Source of the DNA: Trematomus loennbergii
Lineage: Eukaryota > Chordata > Actinopteri > Perciformes > Nototheniidae
Length of the DNA stretch: 64,000 bases
Assembly: GCA_012861695.1 (NCBI GenBank)
Contig: JAAOOA010000012.1
Span: 2,961,770-3,025,769 of the forward strand
Direction of reading: 5' to 3'
Shown here: positions 23,983 through 35,684 of the stretch, in pieces
Layout: every line of letters begins with the position of its first letter
How positions within the stretch are numbered: position 1 is the first letter of the stretch
Program-made: the position numbers and the translations under genes
The notes under the pieces: model-generated
Told to the model about the DNA's origin: nothing
The model's database searches: none
Seen by the model: the letters and a program-made list of their open reading frames with translations, nothing else

Positions 23983-25199
23983 GCTTTAAACATTACAAAA
24001 CACCACATTAGTAAATAGAGGTTTTTCAAAGAAGCAAATGTGTTATGCTTTAAGTTATTTATTCTTTGTTCAAGTCTGTTTTTCTTTGTTTTGCTTGGCG
24101 GCGAGACACATTTAGCTTCAGGAGCGGTTAAGTGAAAGCTGAGGCTGAGTTAAAGAGAATAGTAAGCGTTAAGATTAAGAAGCTATACAAACCTTTTGGG
24201 TACATTTGGGGAAATATTTTGGATATATTAAAAAAGAAAACTTCCCCTGCAGTCCTACAGCCTGGTCCATACTTCTGGGGATGAATATGGAAAGAGTTTG
24301 TCCACCTGGTCATTACGAGCCCTTCCATCTGTTTCTGCCCGTCCCACATGAAATCTGCTCACTAATTAAACTCAGCCACATCAGAGTGAATTCAACTTTT
24401 TGAAAAACAGACATTCAAAGGAAATGTTAACTTTGCTCCGCACCAAGCCACTGTTAAAGCTACAGTCAGATCGTAGGAAGATAAAGGGAGCACTGCTGGT
24501 AGAGAAAAAAGAGCCAAGGCACAAATGGCATTAACAATACATTAAAGAAACAACCATCAGTACAGTGGAAATCTCTGTGTGCACTTCCACTGCTCCTTAC
24601 TCTGATACGAAGCCTCGTCTTACAGCGGTCGATTGACTTTTTAAGGGATCATCAGAGGAAACGGTACCACCTGGGTGCATGGAGAGAGCCGGGAAATGCG
24701 CTGAGCTTAACACACGATCGGTACATCTATAATTTACACGTGGGCAGGCTGGTAGAGCTGTAACGCCTACACCGACTTAGAATATTGAGATTAATATAAA
24801 AGCTATAATCTAATGCCTTTTTTGTGTTACATAATAGTTTTGGTTGTGGGCAATATTCATGATCATCCATTTCGAAGCCTCTCATGTCCAAAACATATAG
24901 AGTTTCCACATATATTGCTCAGTAATATCCAAAAATGTTGAAATGTTCTTTTAGATTGCATTTGGGAGTTTCGACAGACAGGAGGCATGCAATAAATCCA
25001 TCAGCTACAGTGACTTGCAATCAAACAGCTAAAACACTCATTCTGGTTGGTGTCACTGTAGACATTTAGAGAAACAGAAATATCCAAAGATCCATAAAAA
25101 GAAGATTTTTTACATAAAACGATTATGTGATCACATTGAAATTGGGGAATTCATTTAGATGAGACAAAACGCTTTATTGGGTTTTTTGTTTAATTGAGA
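23983..25199. other. Non-coding intronic sequence
   Basis: No exon or repeat recognised. 24,590-24,720 is GC-richer and complex but has no known motif. Confidence 0.4.
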
Positions 25200-25620
25200 T
25201 GAGAGTGCATTAAAGGAGTAGTTTTAGGATAATTTTGAGGTTCATACTTTTTTAATTTAAGGCTTCGACTAGTACTTTTTTACATGATTATTTTTCCCAT
25301 ACTGTCTGTTTGATGACACCTGTATTCACCCTCCATCTGATATGCTCTGTTTCAACGCCTAAACCCGCCTCCTTAAGGCTCTGATTGGTCAATTTTGACG
25401 GGTCTTCTGTATTTATACTCTATGCATCTCATCACCGTCATTGCATCATTTGAATTATTGTAACCGCATTTAAGAGGTATTTTCTACCTTTGTATCTTGC
25501 AGTTGTGACATAACAACCTTGATGATAGATTGTTATCAAGAGTATATTACAGGCTGAAACTTACATCATACCCTTTCATCTATATTATGTTTCCTGTTAC
25601 ATTTAAAGATAAAGCTGGAC
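25200..25620 (-). repeat. Decayed TTAA-superfamily relic
   Basis: ACATGATTATTTTTCCCATA, CTGTCTGTTTGATG, TTCACCCTCCATCTGA, CGCCTCCTTAAGGCTCTGAT and TTGGTCAATTTTGACGGG follow the order seen, reversed, in the 59,380-59,500 arm of the nested copy (TCTGTC, CTCATACTG, GATTGGTC landmarks). Ends not resolved. Confidence 0.5.
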
Positions 25621-25725
25621 CGGGCCCATGGCTGTACTAGATGGGCCAAATCACAGCGAGACCTGCAGGCCAGTCTCTTCTACATTTCAGAGGGATTTTT
25701 TTCCCCTCTGCATTTAGTTGACATC

Positions 25726-26533
25726 TTAAAGGAGAGGTGTCATGCTTTTCCGGTTATTACCCGTCCCCTTGTGTGTTATGAAGGTTTTTATGCATGTAAA
25801 CGGTGTGCAGAGTCACAAACCCTCAAAGTACACCCTGTAGTGAGTAAAACTCTAACACAGAAAATACCTCCCCAAAACGCCTCGTTGGAGATACGTCATT
25901 GTCCATTTGATTCTTCCGGGTACGGGATGATGTAATCCCGTACCCGGAACCAAATGGACCAATCCGTGGAGCCGTTACGTCGGCGGAGCCGTTACGTTAA
26001 GCCCCCGCTGATTGGTCCAAATTGACCAATCCACGGACTTCCTCACACACAGGCAGCTCTGCTGATTTCTCCTCCCTGGCTGCAGGCTGATAACAGACAG
26101 TTGGGATCGCGGCAAAATTCTCTCTGCAGACCCATTCTCACAGCGTTTATCAACCTTTTTCTTACTCAATATCAAGCCACACTTATTGTTTTTACTTCGG
26201 CTGTGACTTTGTGTGTGCTCAGGATGAGTTTGGCTGTGTTTCGCTATGTATCCTAAACAAGGAAACAACACCTCCACGGAGCTCAGCGCGATTCACAACG
26301 TCCCGACCAATCAGAGCACACTGTGCTCACAGGGAGGGTGGGGGCTGGAGCTTTTGGAGCTACAACGAGCCGTTAAAGGCAGAGAGTGAAATTCAGTGAA
26401 TACAAGTAGTTTACAGAGATGCTGTATGAGAAACCAATGCGAGTTTGGAAAAATGCACAGTATAAATCTATTTTAGTATACCTCAACAATGGAATTATGA
26501 TCAGTGGAAATGGCCATGACACCTCTCCTTTAA
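25726..26533 (+). mobile_element. 808-bp TTAA element (GGTGTCATGC family), intact ends
   Basis: TTAAAGGAGAGGTGTCATG and CATGACACCTCTCCTTTAA are a perfect 19-bp inverted pair including the TTAA target. It has four CCAAT-type boxes (near 25,956, 26,009, 26,024 and 26,305) and a hairpin at 25,914-25,949. It matches both outer parts of 19,441-21,468 but has its own middle. No transposase. Confidence 0.92.
25914..25949. promoter_or_regulatory. 15-bp-arm hairpin with TGATGTAA core
   Basis: Arms TTCCGGGTACGGGAT and ATCCCGTACCCGGAA pair exactly around GATGTA. It lies 188 bp from the TTAA end. Compared with 19,627-19,662, two base pairs of the stem are switched from C-G to G-C on both arms together. 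Confidence 0.7.
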
Positions 26534-26556
26534 GTTAAACTTAAACTTATAAAAAC

Positions 26557-27420
26557 ATTTATAAGAGAGAGGAGGTCGAAAACCTGACATCTTGGTGCCA
26601 GGATAACAACCTCCATCTCAACATCAGCAAAACAAAGGAGCTGATTGTGGATTACAGGAAGCAGCAGGGAGAGGGACACGCCCCCATCGCCATCAATGGG
26701 ACTACGGTGGAGAGAGTCAGCAGCTTCAGGTTCCTTGGGGTCCACATCACTGAGGACCTGACATGGACTCTTCACACCACCACCATCACCAAGAAAGCTC
26801 GACAGCGGCTCTTCTTCCTCCGCAGGCTGAGGAGGTTCAACATGGACTCCAGGATACTCTGCAACTTCTACAGGTGCACCATAGAGAGTATCCTCACTGG
26901 CAGCATGACGGCCTGGTACGGCAGCTGCACCGACCTCGATCGTAAGGCTTTACAGAGGGTGGTGAAAACTGCACAGAACATCACCAGGACGGAGCTGCCA
27001 TCCATGGAGGACCTTTACTCCCAGCGGCTCAGGAAGAAATCACTACGGATTATCAAAGACCCCCATCACCCCAGCTACAAACTGTTCTTTCTGTTGCCGT
27101 CTGGCAGGCGTTACTGCAGCATCCTGGCAAAACAAAAAGATTCGGAGACAGTTTCTTCCCGCGGGCAGTGAGACTGTTAAACAATTGATCTGCTGAAACA
27201 ATTTCAAAACATTCATCTGCTACTTAGTAATATCTATCTACTATCTAATATATATCATTCCAATAACTTGTATATAGACTCGTACTGCACTATTCCACAT
27301 GCTCACTTTTAATATCTGTATTATTATGTTGCATTGTTGGAGAAGCCTGTGACATAAGATTTTCAACTACATAATTACTCTGTAGCTATGTTAGTTTGAC
27401 AATAAAGAACCTTGAACCTA
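26557..27420 (+). mobile_element. LINE 3' fragment (L2/CR1-like), end of ORF2 plus 3' UTR
   Basis: From 26,557 the frame reads EVENLTSWCQDNNLHLNISK, then IVDYRK, FRFLGVHITEDLTW, RRLRRFNMDSRIL, NFYRCTIESILTG, AWYGSCTDLDRKALQRVVK and PSGRRYCSI, the C-terminal part of a non-LTR retrotransposon reverse transcriptase (thumb and downstream region). The catalytic core is absent through 5' truncation, the usual outcome of target-primed reverse transcription. A 1-nt frameshift in an A-run near 27,130-27,140 separates the last segment (FGDSFFPRAVRLLNN). The 3' UTR ends ACAATAAAGAACCTTGAACC. It inserted just beside the TTAA element. Confidence 0.92.
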
Positions 27421-27534
27421 TACATTACATAAATGAATGCCCCGTGTTGTATCAGCACTTTTTTGTCTCCCTCTGTTAATCATCTTGCAACCTAAAGTAT
27501 TTATCTAGTGACACACTGGAGGGGCAGAGTAGTT

Positions 27535-27590
27535 ACAACTAGCAACGTACAACTAGCAACGTACAACTAGCAACGTACAACTAGCAACGT
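27535..27590. repeat. 14-bp tandem repeat, 4 copies
   Basis: ACAACTAGCAACGT repeated four times without a mismatch (56 bp). Only four units and no spacers, so not CRISPR-like. Confidence 0.95.
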
Positions 27591-29914
27591 ACCTCTCGCG
27601 ACATCAGTGAAATCCTGCTAACACGGCTTGTTATATAATATCAATATATTAGAACAAATACTCTTAATATTTGGCTATATTTTGCTGATAATACTCTCTG
27701 TACACAATCTCGTTTTGTATTTGTGTAGTTTTTTTTTTTTTTACTTAAATTGACTACTCTCATGCATTTCACATGTTACTGACTTTCCCTGATAATAATA
27801 AATACGAATGGGGGGGATATTTGCAGTAAATGGTCTGACATGGTTTCACTCTGATCCAGTTACTGATCTCGTCTATAGAACTACAAGGCTGAAAAAAAGC
27901 AACATTATACTAGATGCTTTGTCAGTTTAAAGATGTCAAACGCTTTTAAATAAAGCCTTTTCGAAGCATGATTTTCAACCTCTGCTCAAATATAGTTTAA
28001 TTAAACATACCTCCACCTGAGCAGAACCTTATGGAAGTGCTTCCAGCTCTGATCATGTGATCACAGAGCAGAAAGACTTAAGACTGGGCCCTGACAGCCT
28101 GTGGGCCTGAGCCATGAGGGCTGAGAGTTCAGGTCTCACTGGGGGGTCCTGTCACATTTCTGCCTGTATTAAGAAGCTCAAGAAAAGCCTGGACTATATG
28201 CATACACACACATACACAACTACACACACACTCCTCCTGGGCCTTGTACTTCCTCTTGCTGTGGCCCGCTGTGGGTTGCTACAGACGGCAGTGTGTCTGT
28301 CACACAGTCTGCGCTGAGCCTGGCAGTCAGACCCCGGGGAAGAATTCAGGCTCGCGGGCGGATCAGGCAGGCGCGCTCAAGCCTCCAGTGATGGCTGATC
28401 CCGGCATGACACGGCCCCGCAACTCTGTGAAATCAGAGCTGCAAGGTGAGAGCTGCACTGCTCCACTTTAAGCCGGGAATGACTGACAACACAGCACACA
28501 CACACACCTCCATTTTATATATATATTAGAAACAGACACTGATTAATCTTTCACAAGCTAAATCCTAATGGAAAGAGACACCAACAAAATATTTTGGTGG
28601 TTATCCAAAGATCCATTACAAATGAATTAAAACCTTCACGTTCAGAGTTAATCAGGTTTTCATCAGATCTCTGAATTGTTCCGCTGCACTCGGCATCAGC
28701 ATTATGCTTCGGCGTATGCTCCAATTTGTTCCAGGTATGTGGAGCACAAAATGTAAAATCTGTTTTTCTCAGGTTAGTGGTAACTCAGAGGATCTCAAAC
28801 ATCAACATTTAGCAGTGCAGTCACAATGAGAAGAGACATGGTTTGCTAATAAATACAATGTTGATCTTTCCTTAAACAACGTCAGTCTCCATTTCAAATC
28901 AAATACTGATGCTGAACAATATAAATAACATTAAACCCATATAAGATTTAAGATACTAATGTCACATTACAGGATATGTTGGTTTCAGAGGGGGAACAGC
29001 AACATGTGTTAGGAAAAGAGTTACAAAAGTATTTGTTAAAAAAAATAGGACAGACACATCAATCCTAACCAGCACCAGGGTTGCGGTCAAATTGTCCAAA
29101 ATCAGCTCCTATCGTATTTTCTTAACCACTACTCCATGACTTCTGTGTGAAACGTCCCGGGGCTAAGGAATAGTGGTTAGGAGAGTTCAAAGGACTGGCT
29201 TCAAGAGAATCCGACTGCACTTAAACTAGGTAAAGTATTTATGATGTGCCAGTGGTTGTTATTAATGTGTGTCTGCTGTGGGGAAACTACAGTTTTCTGT
29301 CCAGCCGACTACTGTAAGCGCACCGACAGATACTTTGCAGCGTGCGCTATTATGGTGTTGTTTTATGCAGGCATTATGAATGCATTATTATTTCGCCTTT
29401 TGATTATTATAGTGTTGAACATTCAAAACAAAGCACTTTGGCAAGTTACGGCATAAGTTGGAAAATGCTAAATAAGCAATGTAACTTTCATGATACTTAA
29501 TTCACGATCGTTGTTTCCGTGAACAGTCGAATGTTGTGTCACAGTAAATGTTGCGGCAGCAAGGGATTGTGGGACAGCATTTTCTCCTTTCTGTAAAGGA
29601 AGGTCCAGTGTCGTCCTGGGTGTCATGTTTCTATCACTGCCACTAGGAGCTGGAGTTGATAAATACCTGGGACTACTGCAGAATCATTTGTACCGGCGGG
29701 AATGATAGCCGATTCTAGCCTTTACCACTAAAGGAAAAAGCCAGATGTTAATCAGTGATTGGGAGTGATATATTTTTTTTTACGAAAGGAAAGGGCTTAA
29801 GGAGAGAGTCAGATCAAAGTTTTCAGTTCTGCAAGGACAGCTGTCAAGGTCAGAGACCCAGCATCATGATGTGAAGGCAGACATTCATCCATGAGCAGAT
29901 GTTAGTTTCCAAGA
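27591..29914. other. Non-coding intronic sequence
   Basis: No exon. 28,090-28,480 is GC-richer with a degenerate CA run at 28,200-28,232. 28,320-28,450 contains CpG-rich words but no recognisable promoter or frame. Confidence 0.4.
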
Positions 29915-30050
29915 GCAAGTGGTGCTGCTCTTTATGAATGAGGTGTGAAAGGGTGAATGACTTGACGTATGTTAAGCGCTTTGAGGGGTCGTAAAGACCT
30001 GATAAAGGGCTATAGCTATATAAGTACAGTCCATTTACCATTTACATTTT
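29915..30050 (+). repeat. L2-type LINE/SINE 3' tail
   Basis: AAGCGCTTTGAGGGGTCGTA, AAGGGCTATAGCTATATAAG and CAGTCCATTTACCATTTAC follow the consensus of the stem-loop tail shared by teleost L2-like LINEs and their SINEs (AAGCGCTTTGAG..., AGCGCTATATAAA). The body upstream is not recognisable. Confidence 0.65.
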
Positions 30051-32499
30051 AAGCACATCCAGTTTGCATTTGAAGACTTTGAAGCTTTCACGTTTGGCTG
30101 CACAAGAGTTGATCTATTTTAAATAGTTATAAACAGTTGATTTAGAAGTATTATCATATCGTAGCTCATATGTTTTAAACTACGGCCTTTTCTATCATAG
30201 CCGAACTTTGGCAAATGTAGGAACATTTCATTTCAGAGCAATGCATTCAGTACAAGAGCTCTAGCTTCCAAGTGGAAACAGACAACTTTTCTTGCCCTTA
30301 GCGTTCCAGGTGATATCATTGTTTGTGCAGCTGAGACAAAGACAACCATGTTGCTTCAGTGCCAATAAGACAGGTTACGCTGTCATTTGTTTTCCACAGT
30401 TACTTCAGTTACTCCACTGTCTGGTAAAGGGGCTATCTTCTTCGTAAATTATAACAAATATACAATTGCATCCTGAATAGAGAGGCTTATGAAGGCACCA
30501 TCCTAATGCAGGTGGTACTTTGAGCAGTCAACATTTTGTCATGATACAATTAGAGTAAAACAATTTGCCACTAACTACTTTCACATTACAATCTGATATT
30601 ATGTTTTCCAAACTTTTAGGTGTTTTATTCTAGTCACAATTGGAAATCTTTTCAAATGCATATCTCTTTTTGCCTAAAATCTAATCAGACTGAGTCAAGG
30701 TTAGTCGCTTCACGGTGGGGCGAGTCCAGTCGAGTTGAATAGAATCAAATCAGGCTCAGTCTTTGATGAACTGATCAGTCTTATCGTATGGTAGTTTTAG
30801 ATAAATGCGACTTGAGCGTAGTTCGTTAGGAGACTTCAAAGCGGCTCTTTGAAATGAGGCCATGAAAATGCCAGAGCGCTGGTGGAGCGAGCGTCTGTCC
30901 TTTAAAGTTTGCTCTTGGCTTCCTGGCTGCGCCTGTTAATGATGAACAGATAAAATATTAAAATGAGTGACGTTGCTGTGCATCTGTCTGTCTGCACCCC
31001 TCACAGCACAGACATATGTGCACTCGCAAAGCACGTGGGTGTCCGTCCGTCCGTCTGTCTGCTTCAGTGCGACACAAAGGAAAGATCGGAATGATTGTTC
31101 TGTTTTGCCTTCAACTAAAAGGGCTGAAGGTATGTGGTCTGCGGAGAGTGTCCGAGTGCGAGGCGGCCTGCAGTAAGTCTTATCTACGAGAGAGGAGAGT
31201 TGGTTGTGTAATTATTTTTACTGGCTTTGATCCAGGGCAGCTTCTCCTCGACACCTGTTGGCCTCTGGCTCCGTCTGAGGCCTGATAATTAGACCGTCTA
31301 CCACAAGAACATGACACACCGCGGCGCCGCCTCACACGCATACATAAGTATAAACAAGCAGACATTTCCGATTATACCAGTAGAAAATCTCTTGAAACTT
31401 AAGTTTGACTTTCCGCAGCTGGCTCAGCGGTGTAAGCGCAGTGTCATGCTGTCGAAGTGACAGCCATCGTCAGTCAGACCGCAGCTCTGTGCTGAACATT
31501 TAATTTCTCTGTGTTCTTCACTTCAATGTCTCACTGAGAGCCTCAAAGCAGCTGCGTCCCCGCTGTCATTCAAACTGTGAAGACTTTCAAATGACATTGA
31601 CAGTCGAAGCCTCTCTCGCTTTGCAAACGACTGCAACAGCTATTGATTGTGCTTTCCTTTTTCAAGGAAACTTATTTCCGCCACATTTCATTCTGTTCGT
31701 GTTTTATACATTGGACACAAAGAGACTTGAAGAAATACCCAAAGGGAAACGGTCAATAGGAGAGGATTCTTTTAAAAATAATAATTTAGTGAGAAACTAA
31801 TTTCCTGACATGCCTAGTCCTGTCCTTTCATTTCAGTTCATTCCCAAGGCTGCCTATTATTTTTCAAAGAATATTTGAGCTTTCTGCCAGGATGAAGCAA
31901 AAAATATTCAAAAAATAGCTTGGCCATGGCCAATATCTACAATAAGCCACACAGAAATCTTTATTTTCAGCGGCCAAGAACATAAGGCTCTTTGACTATG
32001 AACATTTTTTTGTTGGTTGGAATTTTAACTTTGTTTTATTCATCAACACACGGTACAGAAATGCCCAAAACACCTCTCTCGGACTTCAATAACCTTCTAA
32101 ACTCCCTTACCTTTCTGTAGGTGTTTTAATTGAGCATGCTCCTTGTAAATTATACTCGCTTGCGTTTATTTTTCAAAATGTTTCCTGATACTGTCAGTGC
32201 TATTGTTAACAGGGGGTTGCTGTAAAAGCGCCATCATATGCCACAATAATAAAGTTGGGAGTCGTATTTATGACACAGGAAAGAATTAAGTCAAGTCAAG
32301 AATTTAAGCTGTGTGCCATTTTGGTGATGGGCACATATTGTACAGTTGATTTATTACAGTTGTTTTTGACAGAAAACAGCATCCTGCTTTGTATAGTCCA
32401 GGGTAACTAGTGAGAAGATGAACGGTGAAGATGGCAGTTAAGATAACAAAAACGGGATTTATTTATCTTGTATTGTGCCTAACTTTACTGGATTGTGAA
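30051..32499. other. Non-coding intronic sequence, some complex unique DNA
   Basis: 30,830-31,300 and 31,390-31,620 are complex, unique and partly CpG-bearing without long frames; they are possible regulatory sequence but nothing specific supports it. No repeat recognised. Confidence 0.35.
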
Positions 32500-32910
32500 A
32501 TATACAATGTCCTTCCTTCCTGCAGCGGTCAGGCTCTACAACCACCACGGCCCCTGGTGACCCCCACACCATAGTGACTCGCAATGTGCAATACAAACAC
32601 TATGTGCAATTGTGCGGCGTATAATCACTTTAATGTAGAAAATACAATTTTATAAATGTCCCAAACTTATATTCTTTTACGGTCATAATACTTCAATGCT
32701 ATCTATCACTGTCACTTGTGTTTCTTAAATTGCTGCTACTCCTTTTTTTGCCATGGTTTTGTAATTATTTGTCTTATTACTAATCTGTGCTTTACTTTTT
32801 TATTATTTCATGTCTTTTTTTTTTACCTGCTATTCAACTTTTGCTGTACCACTGTACATTTCCCCGCTGTGGGACTAATAAAGGAATCTGATTCTGATCG
32901 TCAAGTTGAA
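32500..32910 (+). mobile_element. LINE 3' terminal fragment (L2-like)
   Basis: CTTCCTGCAGCGGTCAGGCT at 32,517 reads LPAAVRLYNHHGPW, the usual last residues of ORF2 in this LINE type, followed by a stop. The 3' UTR ends ATTTCCCCGCTGTGGGACTA then ATAAAGGAATCTGATTCTGA, a hallmark teleost LINE tail. Everything 5' has been lost. Confidence 0.8.
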
Positions 32911-33224
32911 TCAGGTCACATTTTACTAAAAAACAACCAGCTTGCAAAAAGGTGCTGTCCAGACGGGCGCAGGTAGAACTGAAAGAAAAACACTAAATGT
33001 ATCACAAATACAGAAAACACTGACATAAATATCAATGCCTTCAACATAAAAAGTAACACTTGATATCTCATTGCAAGAAAAGCCTTTATGCAAAACCAGT
33101 TGTTGATCACTTGTGGCCCTACCAGCTGTTGAGCGGTCAATAATGATTTAAAAAAGACTCAATAAAACACCACACATGCCATGCGAGATGCCACTTGCCA
33201 GAAAACTATCACCACAAACCGTTG

Positions 33225-33330
33225 GCCATGCCATCAGGAGCAATTAGGGGTTCGGTGTCTTACCAAAGACATGTTGACTGCAGGTGCTGGGATCAAATCC
33301 CCACCTCCAAGTGGCGACCACATTACCTCA
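33225..33330. repeat. Short dispersed repeat fragment
   Basis: GGTTCGGTGTCTTACCAAAG, then GGTGCTGGGATCAAATCCCC and ACCTCCAAGTGGCGACCAC resemble the fish repeat containing TTCAGTGTCTTGCCCAAGGA and GGATCGAACC. GGATCAAATCC resembles a pol III B box, so a tRNA-derived SINE origin is possible but unproven. Confidence 0.45.
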
Positions 33331-34518
33331 AAGCCAGTCGCCCCAGTTTTCACTACAAGTTATCCCTTTCATACTGTATGTAGTAATGTGATTGACTCTT
33401 ACCACAAATATATACATTAATGTAGCATTAAGGTTAAGACTCTTAGACAAAACACTTGTTCTTTATCCATCAACGACCAGCCTGCTTCCCTGTCCTCGCT
33501 GCAGATGCTACCGAGCACGTTTTCCCCAGAGTCCGTCATTAGCCTGCAAAGACACTCCTCTCTTTTTAACCCTCTTAACCTGATGAAGGCATCTGCACTC
33601 GTGCTGTAGGAGTGTAAACAGATCCAGTCACCACTGCACCCTGGGGTCTTGTCTACAGTTTGCTCTAAAATGTCGTGGTTAAACCCAACACCTCTCCTGG
33701 GGTTTGATTTGTTCGGACAGCTCCCAGAGTGTGTGGACCATCTTTACCAACTGCTCTCAATAAAACTCTTCGCCCTTCGGAATAAATGCATGAATAGGAG
33801 AGCTGCCATTTTGCCATTAGAGCAAGGTCGCACATCTTCAACCTGCTGCTAACTGAATGTTTCATATATTCATATATTTCAGATCAATAGAGTAAAGAGA
33901 AAACATGAAAGAGATAATGTCCAAAACACAGCATTGAAATTCTTCATCCATCAAACAAGGGACCGCACTTCGTTCACATTTAACATAATGGATTAGGAGC
34001 CGTGGTGTTTTAAGATGTCCTTCATTTCAATTGAACACTGGAATTCAATGCACCTTTCATTAAAACATGTGAAAGCTTTTAAAAGCCCACATTTCTAAAG
34101 GAACTTTAGACAAAACATCATCCCTCTTAAGATTCCATTCTGCTCAGGTCTGTACGACATACATCAATGTGCCTGCAACATTATGTAAGAATGCTTAAGG
34201 TCTTGGAATGTGGCGAACTTATATATTTGTGGAGCGACCAGAAGCAGAGGAAGGTTGAGATACATCTGAAAATCTAATCAGACCGTATGCACCCTACTCA
34301 GACAGGCACGTGAGCAGCCTCTAAACTTTCCCCTGTTGCATTTCAATGAGCCGTTTTGCTCGACAAATAATCCCACTTAGTGAATACACAACCTGGCATC
34401 AAACAAAAACAGAGCAGCTTGGTGGAAGGTGTGCAAATTTAGCTGAACAAGACAAAGCTCGACATGAGAGGGAGTCTGCAGCGGCTCAGGGAAACTGCAG
34501 CTTTTTAATTAATGGGGC

Positions 34519-34560
<42 letters not shown>

Positions 34561-35204
34561 CAGACCTTACCTATCAGCCCAATATGTTCTCGACCATTAC
34601 GTTTATGAAATTCTCTGCAAGTACAAATCTGCCTCAGATATTGAGAAAGACAAAATGACGCTGGGTTCAGATCAGGACAGGGTAATACGCTGCGATGTGA
34701 TGGGAACGAGAGCATCCTGCTAACACCTGTGACAAATCCTCCTCTACTGAGGGGAACAGAGAGCCTCAGGATCCTAGGGAAGTGTATCGGAAGGAATAAG
34801 AAAAGAAGTGAGAGAGACAAAATGAACGTTTGACCTGAAAGTATAAAGAGACCATTTCAAATCTCATCTTTATCCGTTCTGGTTATTCAGTGCATCAGAG
34901 GTGAGGCTTCTTCAATGACAGTCCTTTGCTTAAAAGAATAGTTTCAAAGAAATTCACTCTGTAGAGTACATGGCCCTCCATTTTAGATTCTTCACAAATT
35001 CACAAATGTATTTGCTTTTGGCCTGTAGTGCAGATTTCACAACCACAGTTCAAAAATCTTTATTTTTTGGTACAAATACACTTTAAGTTTCGCAAGACCA
35101 GAAATCGAGTCATAAATTACTATATTTAATAAGCGGTAAGGTTTTATGATCTTGATTAAGGAAGAACTTGTCTTAAGCCTTATTGAACTGTTGTCATTTG
35201 AGTT
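33331..35204. other. Non-coding intronic sequence with (CA)n at 34,523-34,557
   Basis: The (CA)17 microsatellite follows a complex stretch (34,470-34,520) containing TTTTTAATTAATGGGGCG. No exon; open frames up to 125 codons run through the microsatellite. Confidence 0.45.
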
Positions 35205-35684
35205 ATGGTTGAGGAAGTATTCAGAACCTTTACTTAAGTACTAATACCACACTGTGGGAAATACACTGCTATAGGTATTTGCCCTGCATTGAAAGTATAA
35301 CTTAAGCAAACATGTTTTCTTTTAATCAGTAACATGTACTTTAAATGTGAAAGTACCCAATGCAGGATAAAGTTGGAAACATGGATTTCTTTTACAAAAC
35401 CCCGTAATATTTTAGTTTAGTACATTTTTTTTTGGTCAATCAACTTATTGATTTATCAACTAGCTGACATACATAGCTATAGGTAGTTTTATTGAAAAAA
35501 ACAAAACATAATTGTTCATAAACTATGTGATATTTCATGTTAAAAAGAACAACAAGTTCAATATTTGCATCTGAAATGTAGTGGAGTAGAACTGTAAAGT
35601 AGCATAAAAAAGGAAAGACTGAATTAAAGTACCTCAATCATGTGCTTAACTTAAGTAAATGTACTGTGTAACATCCCACCACTG
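35205..35684 (-). mobile_element. Decayed hAT-N element (CAGTGGTGGGA ends)
   Basis: The right end TACTGTGTAACATCCCACCACTG is the familiar teleost hAT terminus, preceded by ACTTAAGTAAATG. The left part has GAGGAAGTATTCAGAACCTT and ACTTAAGTACTAATACCACA plus internal AAGTACCCAATGCAGGATAA. Left terminus is degraded, so the target duplication cannot be read. Confidence 0.75.

Noticed and set aside
27535..27590. CRISPR-like short repeats
   Set aside because: Direct tandem copies without spacers in a vertebrate genome.
33225..33330. tRNA gene
   Set aside because: Only a B-box-like GGATCAAATCC is present; no cloverleaf or A box at the right distance.
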